Positions 34,133-43,084 of a DNA stretch of 64,000 nt are shown here, piece after piece (within the stretch, counting starts at the first letter, position 1; every line of letters starts with the position of its first letter). The notes under the pieces were generated by a model. It worked only from the letters and a program-made list of their open reading frames with translations, was not told where the DNA came from and did no database searches. Made by a program: the position numbers and the translations under genes. The DNA is from Pseudoneobacillus sp042683745 (GTDB lineage: Bacteria > Bacillota > Bacilli > Bacillales > Cytobacillaceae), in the NCBI RefSeq assembly GCF_042683745.1, contig NZ_JBHUJX010000025.1:372001-436000 (forward strand), written 5' to 3'.

Positions 34133-34620
34133 TACACACCCTTTATCAAAATTATGTAACTTCGAATTAAAAACTGCCTCAAATAATTAATGATTTATAT
34201 TGGGATATATTGAATCTTCTACACCTACAGCTGTATTGTTTTATGCTCTACTTCTGAATATTCAATAGTTGTCGGCACTTATTGCCGATTTAATATCCCT
34301 CGAAACATCTCAAAGAACTTCACATTGCGTCTTTTTATTTAGGAAAAGTTCAACAAATTGTCATAACTAACCGGTACTTACTTTTAACTTCCACCCATAA
34401 TTAAATAGGTAGTAGCAATGAAGGTTGTAGGTAGGTATTCAGTCCAGTGTTTATAACTAGTGATAATAGAATTAAAAGAACAGATTACCCATGAACGAGG
34501 AATCTTAATTCACTTTGGTTACAATTGGTTTTCTTCATCCGCATACCATGCAAAAGTCAGAAAAATTGGATAAGCTCTTTACTTTAATTGCCGGAACTTC
34601 ATAAGAAATAGAGGAATTTA
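34133..34620. other. Gap of about 490 bases without a recognisable gene
   Basis: AT-rich sequence with stops in all frames. A short stem TCGGCA / TGCCGA occurs at 34275-34291. It may hold eroded coding sequence, but I could not identify any. Confidence 0.5.
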
Positions 34621-34643
34621 AAAAAGCCCATAACGGGCTTTTT
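34621..34643. terminator. Terminator of hemAT
   Basis: An AAAAAAGCCC / GGGCTTTTTT stem with a 5-base loop lies directly after the hemAT stop. Confidence 0.88.
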
Positions 34644-34645
34644 TC

Positions 34646-35941
34646 CTATATCATTTGAGTAGCTTGAGTTAGCTTTTCAGCCGACGTTGCCACATGAGTA
34701 GTAGCATCTCCAATTTCTTCAATAATTTTTACTAACTCCTCAATTTGTAAATTCATTGAGCTTAGATTCAATTCGTTCTTCTCTATTGAAATCCGTATCG
34801 CTTGGAAGGAAGTACTGGTAGAGCTTGACGCATCAGCACTAGATTGTACAGCCCCTTCTACTCGTTTCAATACGCTGTTTACTTCTCTGGTATACGTTTG
34901 TGATGTGTCAACAAGGTTTTGGATGTCAGCGATTGAATTTTTGGTTTGTTCCGCTAGTTTTCTTACTTCTTGTGCCACTACTGAAAATCCTTTTCCATGC
35001 TCTCCTGCTCTTGCTGCTTCAATTGCCGAATTCAATGCCAACAGGTTGGTTTGATCAGCGATGGCATGAACCATCTGAATGACTTTATAAATCTTATTTG
35101 AAGAATCTTCTAACAGTTGGACCGTTTGCCTCATGGATAACGTGTCCTCTTCAACTTGTTTCATATGTTCTAAGAGGGTAAGTATTACATTTTGTCCTTC
35201 CTGGACTTGGGCTTGAACCTCTTTCGCTTGTTCGTAGCTACCTTCGACTAAAGAATTGACATCTCGACTGTTCGAAATAAGGGATTCCACAGAAGCATGA
35301 GTCTGTTCAGACACCGCTACCAATCCTTCACTCACTTCATGTATTTTGTTTTGTAAATTCTTTTGACCTTCTTCAAATGTTTCTTGTATCTTGTGCTCAG
35401 TTTCCTCATTATATGCTTCCAAAACCAATTGCTGTTCCAAGCTTAATAGTTTTGTTATTGCATCCCAGATTAAACGGAACTCATCTCTATCCTTCACTTC
35501 ATCCATCATGACTTGAAATAACGCTTGTTGTAGGTTTTGAAATGCACCCATATACCAAGCTGGCTTTAGACCAATTCGATAATGAATTTTCGCTACTTTG
35601 ATTCGCTTTTCAAAAAATTCAGCGTCAAGTCTTCCTTCAAACAACTCTACTAAGTGAATACGAAGCGTTTGGCGTAATCGCTCAACAGAACTATGAGCTT
35701 CAATCATGTTTTTTAATTCTTGAACCTGTAGCACAGTCTTATAAAATCTTTCTACAAGCTCCTCTATGTGAGTTTCAACCACGGGTTTTACACTAATTAC
35801 ATGCTGTAGATGTTCCTCGTTTAGTTGAATCATGTTAAGTTTTTCACTAATTAAAGTGTCCGTAACATTAATTACTCCCTTTTTTGATGGAGAATCTAAC
35901 CATTTGATGCCTTTTCCCTGTTTCTGGCGGTGCCTGAACAT
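34646..35941 (-). CDS. hemAT: Heme-based aerotactic transducer HemAT
   Basis: A 431-residue soluble methyl-accepting protein. The N-terminal globin sensor domain (about 20-185) has the proximal heme ligand His120 in KVAKIHYRIGLKPAWYMGAFQ and Tyr67 in VERFYKTV, matching His123 and Tyr70 of B. subtilis HemAT. The C-terminal signalling coiled coil carries the CheA/CheW hairpin tip (IADQTNLLALNSAIEAARAG, with GKGFSVVAQEVRKLAEQT). It has no membrane segment. It binds oxygen and controls CheA. It is a single gene; an AAT repeat lies just upstream of its promoter region. Confidence 0.96.
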   Translation of the reverse strand: MFRHRQKQGKGIKWLDSPSKKGVINVTDTLISEKLNMIQLNEEHLQHVISVKPVVETHIEELVERFYKTVLQVQELKNMIEAHSSVERLRQTLRIHLVELFEGRLDAEFFEKRIKVAKIHYRIGLKPAWYMGAFQNLQQALFQVMMDEVKDRDEFRLIWDAITKLLSLEQQLVLEAYNEETEHKIQETFEEGQKNLQNKIHEVSEGLVAVSEQTHASVESLISNSRDVNSLVEGSYEQAKEVQAQVQEGQNVILTLLEHMKQVEEDTLSMRQTVQLLEDSSNKIYKVIQMVHAIADQTNLLALNSAIEAARAGEHGKGFSVVAQEVRKLAEQTKNSIADIQNLVDTSQTYTREVNSVLKRVEGAVQSSADASSSTSTSFQAIRISIEKNELNLSSMNLQIEELVKIIEEIGDATTHVATSAEKLTQATQMI

Positions 35942-35993
35942 ATGTGCTCCCCCTTTTTGGTTATATATCTCACAATATACTTTACTACCTGAA

Positions 35994-36020
35994 AATAATA
36001 ATAATAATAATAATAATAAT
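35994..36020. repeat. AAT trinucleotide microsatellite (nine units)
   Basis: Nine perfect AAT units lie 53-79 bases upstream of the hemAT start codon. Confidence 0.9.
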
Positions 36021-36189
36021 ATTACTATGGTGTCGGAAAAAAGGATATAGGGAATCTGTTTCTCTCAATATTAAAAATTTGTAAAGCTGTTGGGCATAGA
36101 AAGATAAATTGTTCCCATAGGAAAGAGCTATTCTCCTTCATGAAGAATAGCCCCGTTTGCTTAAGAACATATTTTAACATTAAAATCCA

Positions 36190-37017
36190 TTAATGAATTT
36201 GTTTTTCAAATAACACATACCTGTTATTATTTTTTGAAATGATGTTCCATAACACCAGATTAACCATTAATAAACCTACTGAAATCAGGATAATTAACTG
36301 AACTCCCAGTAAAAACAGTCCAGTAACCTGGCCAATCATCATGGCAATAACAGGAAGAACGATAATGCCACCAAGGTTCTGGGCTTCCTGATACGTCTTC
36401 ACCCTTGCTGATATTAAGATATTCATCAGCACCGAAAGTAAAATAACCATTGGGAAAAGACAGGTTATTAATGCCACCCAGTTACCCGATGGGAAGATTA
36501 ACTCACCAAACAAAGGATACCCCAAAGAATTGATAATGACACCACAAACTACAAAACTGATAAGAGAAACAAATAATGGCGGTAATAAAGATGCTAATAT
36601 CTTGCTAAGAAATAACGTTTTAATCGAAATTGGTGAAAATAATAAACTTTCTAGCGTTCGGTTTTCCTTCTCTCCAACAAAGCTATTACCAGCTACTGTC
36701 ATGGCAGTAATAATCGGAACCAGCAAAAATAAGGTTGGAAGCATAAAATTAATGAACATATAAACAATTTGCTGCTCAAGTGTATAAGAAGAAAACGCAT
36801 TTCCCGTCGTACTTTTGAGAAAAGTATCAATTAGTTTCTGTCCATCATCTCCGACTATTTTTTCGACATCAAAAATTAGGGCACTCCCCATCACAATTGA
36901 AGGGAATATAACACAAAACATTATTGGAATGATAATCATGGTTACTAGCAATGTTTTACTTCTAAAAATATCTTTAATGTCTTTTTTGATCAGAGCTTTA
37001 CTAATATTTGTACCCAT
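36190..37017 (-). CDS. ABC-2 type transporter permease (NatB-like)
   Basis: A 275-residue membrane protein with an N-terminal helix after SKALIKKDIKDIFRSK, an extracytoplasmic loop, and five further hydrophobic segments. The conserved ABC-2 segment GNSFVGEKENRTLESLLFSPIS is typical of NatB-like and antibiotic/sodium exporter permeases. The substrate is unknown. Its start overlaps the ATPase stop by one base, so both subunits are made together. A weak hairpin at 36125-36155 may end the transcript. No regulator lies next to it. Confidence 0.88.
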   Translation of the reverse strand: MGTNISKALIKKDIKDIFRSKTLLVTMIIIPIMFCVIFPSIVMGSALIFDVEKIVGDDGQKLIDTFLKSTTGNAFSSYTLEQQIVYMFINFMLPTLFLLVPIITAMTVAGNSFVGEKENRTLESLLFSPISIKTLFLSKILASLLPPLFVSLISFVVCGVIINSLGYPLFGELIFPSGNWVALITCLFPMVILLSVLMNILISARVKTYQEAQNLGGIIVLPVIAMMIGQVTGLFLLGVQLIILISVGLLMVNLVLWNIISKNNNRYVLFEKQIH

Positions 37018-37919
37018 TACTTGCCCCCCCTTACCCTGAAATAAATCGATTGTAAATCATTATTCATAATCGTAACCGAATAAACAGGATCCGTCTTCAG
37101 CAAGCCATTTAGCAACTGAGGGATATCATTTTTAGAAGGCAAATCGAAAACTACTATAGATTCTCCCATTACTCTGCAAGGAAACCCTGAATAATGGTTT
37201 TCTTGTGGCTTAAAGGTCGTATTTACTTTCACGCTAACGTTTTGAACATATTTATCCTCTAACTCTGTTAAAGTTCCTTGTTCAGCTATCGTCCCATTCT
37301 CAATGAAAGCAAAAGAATCACAGATTGTCTCCAATTGATGAAGGACATGTGAACAAATAATAATCGTGGTCCCTGTTTCCTGATTATATTTTTTTAAATA
37401 GGTTAAGACCATCTGAATTCCATCAGGATCCAATCCATTTGTCGGTTCGTCTAAAAACAAGATATCCGGTTTATGCAACAGCGCTTTAGCCAATGCCAAC
37501 CGCTTTTTCATTCCGGTACTATACTTTCCCACTGGCTTATCCTGATGTTCTTTCAAATCAAAAAGGTCAAGTAGCTCTGACACTCTTACCTTATCCGATA
37601 CCCCATATAATTCAGCGAATAATTCCAGGTTCTCTTTTCCGCTCATCTGGTGATACAATCCCGCACTTTCCGTCACAATTCCAGATATTTTTCTAATTGC
37701 ATCTCCCCCGGTAGATGGATCCATACCGTTTAATGAGATTGACCCTTTTTCCGGTTTGATAACGCCATTCAATATTCGGATAAAGGTCGTTTTCCCAGCT
37801 CCATTTGGGCCCAATAGCCCTACTACCTCCCCTTTTTTAACCTTGAAGTTTACATTTTCTAATACTGATTGTTGACCAAATGATTTATACAAACCTTCCA
37901 CATTAATAAAACTAGTCAT
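37017..37919 (-). CDS. ABC transporter ATP-binding protein (NatA-like)
   Basis: A 300-residue ATPase. Walker A is GPNGAGKTT, the signature is YSTGMKKRLALA, Walker B is DILFLDEPTNGLDP and the H-loop is IICSHVLHQ. The last 80 residues form the extra domain of exporter-type DrrA/NatA ATPases. It pairs with the permease encoded downstream with a one-base overlap. Export of a drug, peptide or sodium is possible; the sequence does not decide. Confidence 0.92.
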   Translation of the reverse strand: MTSFINVEGLYKSFGQQSVLENVNFKVKKGEVVGLLGPNGAGKTTFIRILNGVIKPEKGSISLNGMDPSTGGDAIRKISGIVTESAGLYHQMSGKENLELFAELYGVSDKVRVSELLDLFDLKEHQDKPVGKYSTGMKKRLALAKALLHKPDILFLDEPTNGLDPDGIQMVLTYLKKYNQETGTTIIICSHVLHQLETICDSFAFIENGTIAEQGTLTELEDKYVQNVSVKVNTTFKPQENHYSGFPCRVMGESIVVFDLPSKNDIPQLLNGLLKTDPVYSVTIMNNDLQSIYFRVRGGK

Positions 37920-38194
37920 TTTTCACGTTCCCTCTTAAATTATCAAAAAAATTCTTGTACATTTTTTATCTCGGCTTGTTACTACCTTCCGTGAGTTGTA
38001 TATATTACTGCCGCGCCACCCCATTTTTGATAAAGAAAATAAATCCCTAAGTAGAAAGATTACAACTCTTTCATATACATTCAGCTATAAACATTATAAC
38101 CTAGAGATTCTCAAAGTTGGTAAAAAAAAGATGTATAATAATCTAATCTTCAAGCCAATTGTAGATAGGGATGAATCACCTCAAAATTTTTAGA

Positions 38195-38335
38195 AACACC
38201 GTTGATTGGAGCGTAGGGCGACGACTCCTGCGGGAAATAGTGTGAACCTTGAGACCCCTCAAGGAGCAAAGCGACTGAGGAGGTTAAAAGATCACACCCC
38301 GCGGAAAACGTTCGCCCGGAGCGGAAATCAACTTT
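38195..38335. repeat. Bacillus-type intergenic repeat, family B
   Basis: The ends GTTGATTGGAGCG and CGGAAATCAAC are inverted; inside are GACTCCTGCGGGA, GACCCCTCAAGGAG and ACCCCGCGGAA. I have seen this element type between genes in many Bacillaceae. The 37920-38822 gap holds this repeat, a terminator and a family A repeat, with no gene. Confidence 0.8.
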
Positions 38336-38360
38336 ACTTGTTCATTTTCATTTCATAAGA

Positions 38361-38409
38361 AAAAAGACTGAAGACAAACTCAAAAATTCTTTGAGTTTGT
38401 CTTCAGTCT
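38361..38409 (-). terminator. Strong terminator hairpin downstream of the nitroreductase region
   Basis: Perfect 20-bp arms starting AGACTGAAGACAAACTC enclose a 5-base loop. On the minus strand they are followed by six T. It may terminate transcripts that run through the family A repeat. Confidence 0.8.
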
Positions 38410-38564
38410 GAGTACACCACTATATATAAGTGATGTACTAATTATCATAAATGTGCGACATTAAAAGTAAGTTACTGTTCTTATAAAGAAAACATACATT
38501 CACTTATCTTTAATTTTACAAAGTAACCGGTGTTTTTTCATAAGATAAGAAAGTATAACATTTT

Positions 38565-38815
38565 CGGACTTCGAAAATTGTCCAGCTCAAGCGTCCTAGC
38601 CCCGACGTACAGGATGTACTAGTGTCGACAATGCGACAGGACGTCGCGGTTTTGTCGACCTCGAGGTCAAATGTTCGCCAGCCAAAAAGTCAAAGAATGA
38701 CTTTCTGGCTGGCGAAGCATTTGCTTGGCAAACCAACGAACGGTTTGCATAAGTGCGACTATGTCTCTGGATTCTTTATCGGGGCTGATCAAGGCGCTTA
38801 CGCTTTTCTCATTCT
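38565..38815. repeat. Long foldback repeat, family A (full copy with insertion)
   Basis: The order is inverted relative to the 18876 copy. The tip hairpin is at 38674-38715 (CGCCAGCC / GGCTGGCG arms). About 50 bases carrying an extra hairpin (GCAAACC / GGTTTGC) are inserted between the CATTTGCTTG and CGGGGCTGATCAAGG modules, compared with the 48786 copy. Confidence 0.85.
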
Positions 38816-38822
38816 ATCTCTT

Positions 38823-39308
38823 TTAAGAGAGTTCCTTTATTTTCAATTCAATCGGTGTTCTTGGCTTATCCTGAGGGATTTCTTCTGGATATCCTACACT
38901 TATTACACCAATCACGTCATATTCTTCGGTTACACCTAAGATGTCACGATTCTTTTTGGATGCACCAGTAGAAGACCAAAAGCTTCCGATTCCCTCCGCC
39001 CATGCAGCGAGCATAAAATTTTGAATAAAGCATGACGTTGCAGCCATATTTTCTTCTCTTTCTATAACAGTAGAACCTTTCTTTGATAAAACAGCGAATA
39101 CCACTGAAGCGTTTCCGAAATTCGTTTTATGGTTTAAGTCGGTTCTTGTTTTAGGACCAACAAACAAAACTTCCCAAGGTTCTGTCATTTTGTGATTTGG
39201 GGCTTTACTTGCTGCCTCTAACCAGGAAATAATGACATTCCGTTCAATCGGATCACTTTTAAATTTTTTTATTGTACGTCGTGAAGTTATAATTTCAACA
39301 ATACTCAA
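38823..39308 (-). CDS. Nitroreductase family protein
   Basis: About 161 residues of the FMN-dependent nitroreductase fold: SRRTIKKFKSDPIE at the N-terminus, APNHKMTEPWEVLFVG, NMAATSCFIQNFMLAAWAEGIGSFW and GVISVGYPEE. The TTG at 39308 follows AAGGTGG by 7 bases; upstream codons in the same frame lack a ribosome site and read as hydrophobic non-family sequence. The substrate is unknown. It is divergent from the glutathione peroxidase gene. Confidence 0.87.
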   Translation of the reverse strand: MSIVEIITSRRTIKKFKSDPIERNVIISWLEAASKAPNHKMTEPWEVLFVGPKTRTDLNHKTNFGNASVVFAVLSKKGSTVIEREENMAATSCFIQNFMLAAWAEGIGSFWSSTGASKKNRDILGVTEEYDVIGVISVGYPEEIPQDKPRTPIELKIKELS

Positions 39309-39449
39309 ACCATTTCCACCTTTCAAAATACAACTAATTGCATTAATTACTAGCCTTAAGGCAATCACAAAAGAGAAGTTAAATGAAATAATGATCATAA
39401 ATAGATATAATGATACCATATACTAAAAAATCAATTGGGAGGTACGTTG

Positions 39450-39932
39450 ATGACAATATATGATTTTGAAGTGAAAACAATTCGCGGTGAGGTCCAATCT
39501 TTAAAGGATTTCTCAGGCAAAGTAATATTAATCGTCAATACAGCAAGTGAATGTGGCTTTACCCCACAATATGAAGGCCTTCAAAAATTATATGAAAAAT
39601 ATAAAGCTCGCGGTTTCGAGATTCTAGGATTCCCAAGTAACCAATTCGGGGCACAGGAACCAGGAACAAATGATGAAATAATAGAGTTCTGCCAATTGAA
39701 TTACGGAGTCACATTCCCAATGTACGCCAAAGTGGATGTTAAAGGAGAAAATGCAGAGCCGCTTTTCAAGTATTTATCAAAAGAAGCACCTGGAATCCTT
39801 GGTTCGAAATCGATCAAATGGAATTTCACCAAGTTTCTTATCGATTCTAATGGAAATGTGATCAAACGATTTGCATCGACAGATGGGCCTGAAAAGCTTG
39901 AAGAAGATATCCTACATTTATTAGGAAAATGA
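39450..39932 (+). CDS. bsaA: Glutathione peroxidase-family thiol peroxidase
   Basis: A 160-residue GPx-family protein. The peroxidatic cysteine is Cys35 in NTASECGFTPQYEGLQ; the catalytic glutamine is in GFPSNQFGAQEPG and the tryptophan in KWNFTKFLID. Bacteria of this group lack glutathione, so reduction by thioredoxin or bacillithiol is more likely (inference). GGGAGG precedes the ATG at 39450 by 7 bases. It is divergent from the nitroreductase gene, which may share a redox signal. The name follows B. subtilis usage. Confidence 0.93.
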   Translation: MTIYDFEVKTIRGEVQSLKDFSGKVILIVNTASECGFTPQYEGLQKLYEKYKARGFEILGFPSNQFGAQEPGTNDEIIEFCQLNYGVTFPMYAKVDVKGENAEPLFKYLSKEAPGILGSKSIKWNFTKFLIDSNGNVIKRFASTDGPEKLEEDILHLLGK

Positions 39933-39985
39933 AAAAGAGAAACTATTTGGCCAAAACCACAACAAGCACAATCAAACGCTTGTTG

Positions 39986-39994
39986 TGGTATAAT
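39986..39994 (+). promoter_or_regulatory. Extended -10 promoter of the small basic protein gene
   Basis: TGGTATAAT is an exact extended -10 element. It directly follows an 11-bp stem (CCACAACAAGC / GCTTGTTGTGG, 39957-39988) that may end bsaA transcription. Confidence 0.6.
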
Positions 39995-40021
39995 TATGGA
40001 AAATATATAGGAGTGATTATT

Positions 40022-40222
40022 TTGGCAAAATCAAAAGCAAAAAAGCTACGCGAAAAATTAGTCCGTGAAGGAAGAAGAAATCCAGCGGATAGCAGAAGTC
40101 CTTTCGTCTTTGCAGACATGAGAACACGAAAAACAAAGACGAAAAAAGACCATCTATATCTTTTTAAAAGAAAGAACCATTCTTCCGACGCAGGATATGA
40201 TGGTTCTTTTTATTTTGGATAA
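40022..40222 (+). CDS. Small basic conserved protein, 66 residues
   Basis: The TTG at 40022 follows AGGAGTG by 6 bases. The product is very basic and ordered in short blocks: KSKAKKLREKLVREGRRNPADSRSPF, then MRTRKTKTKKDHLYLFKRKN, ending GYDGSFYFG. I believe it belongs to a conserved Bacillaceae family, possibly one of the B. subtilis yqk/yqz small proteins, but I cannot name it safely. A basic nucleic-acid-binding role is only a guess. Upstream extension of the frame to 39929 overlaps bsaA and includes the promoter. Confidence 0.7.
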   Translation: MAKSKAKKLREKLVREGRRNPADSRSPFVFADMRTRKTKTKKDHLYLFKRKNHSSDAGYDGSFYFG

Positions 40223-40228
40223 TATAAA

Positions 40229-40261
40229 AAGGACGATCCAAATTAATTTGGACCATCCTAG
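40229..40261. terminator. Bidirectional terminator between the small basic gene and the lipoprotein gene
   Basis: AGGAnG...TCCAAATT / AATTTGGA...CATCCT arms are followed by T on the minus strand. Confidence 0.75.
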
Positions 40262-40265
40262 CTAA

Positions 40266-40991
40266 CTATTTCTCCAAAACAAAATTTGCCTCACCAATAC
40301 CAAGTTCCGTATTGACCTCAATTTTCACATCGGCATTTTTATAAGCCTCATTGACATAAACGCCATTACCTTCTGAAATAAAGCCTTTGAAATCCGTATG
40401 GCCAATTCCTTTAGAGGATTTAATCTTCACCCCAACATCTTTTGGCAGGATAATCGTCGACTGACCTACTCCCATCTCTAGATCCACATCAAAACTCTCT
40501 TTCCAATCACCACTTAAGTCAACCGTGATATCGCCAACACCGGCATCAATATCTAAACTGCTTAACTGCAATCCTTGTAAATCAAGCTTTGTTTCCGAAG
40601 CCCCAGAATTCACTGATAGATCAATCGGAACTTTGTTTGAAAGCTGTAGATCCCAATCATTTTTGATGTCACCCATTTTGATGCCAGAGAAATTCTTTTT
40701 CGACTGCTCAATAACAAGTTTTCCGTTTTGACCAGAACGCTTGTATTTCACTTTTGGCTCAAGGTCATCGATATTATAATCAATTTCCCCCTCAACCCAC
40801 TCTTTTGTACCCTCCGACACATTTAGCTGTCCAGCCCCGATGTTTAAAGTGATATCTAATTGCTTTACTTTATCTTCTTTAATATGAATTTTTTCAGATT
40901 GATCTGATTTTCCATTTACAATACTGCTACAACCTGCTACCCACATTAAATTTGCCGCAACCACTAACCCTAATACTATATTCTTTTTCAT
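40266..40991 (-). CDS. Toast-rack domain lipoprotein
   Basis: A 241-residue protein with a lipoprotein signal (LMWVAGC; lipidated cysteine at 21). The rest is a series of beta strands with repeating patterns (LDITLNIGAGQLNVSEG, LSVNSGASETKLDLQG, LDIDAGVGDITVDLSG, VDLEMGVGQSTIILP), the toast-rack / LiaF-like fold found in cell-envelope stress proteins. It should sit on the outer face of the membrane. Function is unknown. It is a single gene between terminators. Confidence 0.85.
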   Translation of the reverse strand: MKKNIVLGLVVAANLMWVAGCSSIVNGKSDQSEKIHIKEDKVKQLDITLNIGAGQLNVSEGTKEWVEGEIDYNIDDLEPKVKYKRSGQNGKLVIEQSKKNFSGIKMGDIKNDWDLQLSNKVPIDLSVNSGASETKLDLQGLQLSSLDIDAGVGDITVDLSGDWKESFDVDLEMGVGQSTIILPKDVGVKIKSSKGIGHTDFKGFISEGNGVYVNEAYKNADVKIEVNTELGIGEANFVLEK

Positions 40992-41122
40992 TTTTTCATT
41001 CCTCCTGTTATTTCTACCTTAATCACATTATAGGAAAAGATCTTAAAGTAAAATAACGGCTCTGGAATGAATTACCACTAAGACTTGAGACCTAGTGAGA
41101 CAAATGACAAACTTAAAAACCT

Positions 41123-41914
41123 CTATTTTTTATTAAACGCTTTGCGTCCAATGCGTTCAAATGTCCTTGGAAATAAGGCGTAAATGACACTCCCAAGGTT
41201 CATCCAGCGCGGCAAATTAATCTCGCGTGTTTTCGTTAGCATCGCACTTACAACTTTGTTTGCTACATAATCGGGCTGCAGCATAAATCTTTGGACATTT
41301 TTCACATATGTTCCCTGCTCATCAGCGATATTAAAAAAATTAGTAGCAATCGGGCCAGGGTTAACCGTTGTAACGAAGACATTTTGATCCGCTAACTCCA
41401 TTCGGAGACTGTTAGAGTACCCTAAAACCGCATGCTTTGTTGCTGAGTACACACTTGATTTAGGGGTCGCAATTTTTCCAGCTTGTGAAGCAATATTGAT
41501 AATATGACCAAAACGTCGCTCTCGCATTTTCGGTAACACTTTACTTGTACAAGCCATTAGTCCGACGACATTTACATCAAACATTGATTTTATTTCCTCA
41601 ATAGATGCCGCATGAGCTTCACGGAATACCCCGAATCCAGCATTATTTACTAATATATCAATGGACTTCATTTCTTCAAAGATTGCATGAAAAACACGCT
41701 CGATTTCTTCCATGTTGGAAACATCCAGGTGATAAACGATTATTTTAATTGAGTATCTTTCTTCTAATTCCTTTTTTATTTGCTGCAATTTATCGATGCT
41801 TCGAGCAAGCAAAGCTAGATTGGCCCCTTTGGCAGCGCACAGCTTAGCGATCTCGGCACCAATTCCACTTGAAGCTCCCGTGATGACAATATTTCTCCCA
41901 AGTAATGACGGCAT
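41123..41914 (-). CDS. yqjQ: Short-chain dehydrogenase YqjQ
   Basis: A 263-residue classical SDR. The cofactor motif is TGASSGIG, the NNAG motif is present (LVNNAGFG), and the catalytic Ser and YxxxK are in INIASQAGK and YSATKHA. The C-terminal extension (LPRWMNLGSVIYALFPRTFERIGRK) is typical of YqjQ. The substrate is unknown. It lies 4 bases after yqjP on the same strand, as in B. subtilis. Confidence 0.92.
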   Translation of the reverse strand: MPSLLGRNIVITGASSGIGAEIAKLCAAKGANLALLARSIDKLQQIKKELEERYSIKIIVYHLDVSNMEEIERVFHAIFEEMKSIDILVNNAGFGVFREAHAASIEEIKSMFDVNVVGLMACTSKVLPKMRERRFGHIINIASQAGKIATPKSSVYSATKHAVLGYSNSLRMELADQNVFVTTVNPGPIATNFFNIADEQGTYVKNVQRFMLQPDYVANKVVSAMLTKTREINLPRWMNLGSVIYALFPRTFERIGRKAFNKK

Positions 41915-41918
41915 GATT

Positions 41919-42881
41919 TCACCTCGCAGAATAAAGATATTTTTGTTGATCCTTTATTTGATCAATTTCCTCTATATCCAATAAATAATCTAATTGTCCA
42001 ACTGTTTCTGAAATGGTAAGTGAAAATTCCTTTTCATAAACAGTTGGAAATAGCCGCTTACAAATTTCGAATACAGAGAGGGGTCCTTCTTTAAGGAATT
42101 CCTTTACTGCCATCGCCCGTTCATGCTGCTTCTTTAATCTTTTATCAATTAACTGCGGTAAATTATAGACCTCTTCACCATGTCCTGTATAAACTTTTTG
42201 AATCGGATATTGGAGTAATTTTTTCAAAGATTGATTGTACTGGATAAGTGGTTTTGGTCTGTCCTCTTCTGAAATGTATGGTGGCTCTAACAATGGATTG
42301 GGTGAAATATGAGCCAAAATATGGTCGCCGCCGATTAAGACCCCATCGCTTTCCCGAAATAATGAGATATGGCTAAGAGCATGTCCGGGAGTAAAAATGA
42401 TTTGCCAGTCTACTAAACCTGGTACGATGCTGTCTTCCTGTAGGGTACCCGTTAAGGAACGATTGCAGGAAAAACGTAATGTCTTTTTTAATTGATTTAT
42501 ATATGGAAAGTATGCATCGGGAATACCAAATTCGACAAAGAGCTTTTTATAGAAATCATCATGTTCTTTTAAAAACTGTTCAGATCGTAAAAGCCATCGC
42601 TCGTTTAAATAGTGACCGAACACTTCAACTGTTTTTGGCAAAAAGTCAAGCAATCCTACATGATCAGGATGATGATGGGTAAGTATTACTTGCTGAATAT
42701 CATCAGGAGTTAGCATTAGATGATCGAGTTGATGCTGAAGTGAGTTCCAAGCATCCTCCGTTTTAGGGCCGCAATCTACGAGGGTTAGACGTGGGCCATT
42801 TATTAAAAACGCATTTACATCCCCAACAGCAAAAGGAGTTGGTAGCGTCAATTTCGCAATTCCATTTATCCATTCTGTCAT
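41919..42881 (-). CDS. yqjP: Metallo-beta-lactamase fold hydrolase YqjP
   Basis: A 320-residue protein. Zinc ligands are in VILTHHHPDHVGLL (HxHxDH), FTPGHALSHISLF, IGGDHIL and VYTGHGEEV. The last 90 residues form a winged-helix-like domain found in the RNase Z-related lactonase/thioesterase type. The substrate is unknown. It heads the yqjP-yqjQ pair and is divergent from proI, matching the B. subtilis order. Confidence 0.92.
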   Translation of the reverse strand: MTEWINGIAKLTLPTPFAVGDVNAFLINGPRLTLVDCGPKTEDAWNSLQHQLDHLMLTPDDIQQVILTHHHPDHVGLLDFLPKTVEVFGHYLNERWLLRSEQFLKEHDDFYKKLFVEFGIPDAYFPYINQLKKTLRFSCNRSLTGTLQEDSIVPGLVDWQIIFTPGHALSHISLFRESDGVLIGGDHILAHISPNPLLEPPYISEEDRPKPLIQYNQSLKKLLQYPIQKVYTGHGEEVYNLPQLIDKRLKKQHERAMAVKEFLKEGPLSVFEICKRLFPTVYEKEFSLTISETVGQLDYLLDIEEIDQIKDQQKYLYSAR

Positions 42882-43037
42882 TTTACTTGCTCCCTAATAT
42901 TATTTTTAAATAAGGTATTTAAAGAGTTATATTTTTTCATGCCTATTATTATTTAAGTTTAACGATTCTTGTATCCATTGTCATTATTTTCACATAATTT
43001 AATGAAGAAAGAATATACACTAGGGCAAATTACGCTC

Positions 43038-43067
43038 TTGACAGACAATCCTCCCTTCCCTCATAAT
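43038..43067 (+). promoter_or_regulatory. SigA promoter of the proI T-box transcript
   Basis: TTGACA at 43038 and CATAAT at 43062 are separated by 18 bases, just before the T-box leader. Confidence 0.7.
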
Positions 43068-43084
43068 CACTATAAAATTTCATG

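Noticed and set aside
34133..34620. Possible transposase remnant in the gap before hemAT
   Set aside because: Some short phrases looked protein-like, but no motif or terminal inverted repeat could be found.
37996..38193. A 65-codon plus-strand frame in the gap before the family B repeat
   Set aside because: No ribosome site, low-complexity composition and no motif; it looks like chance in AT-rich DNA.
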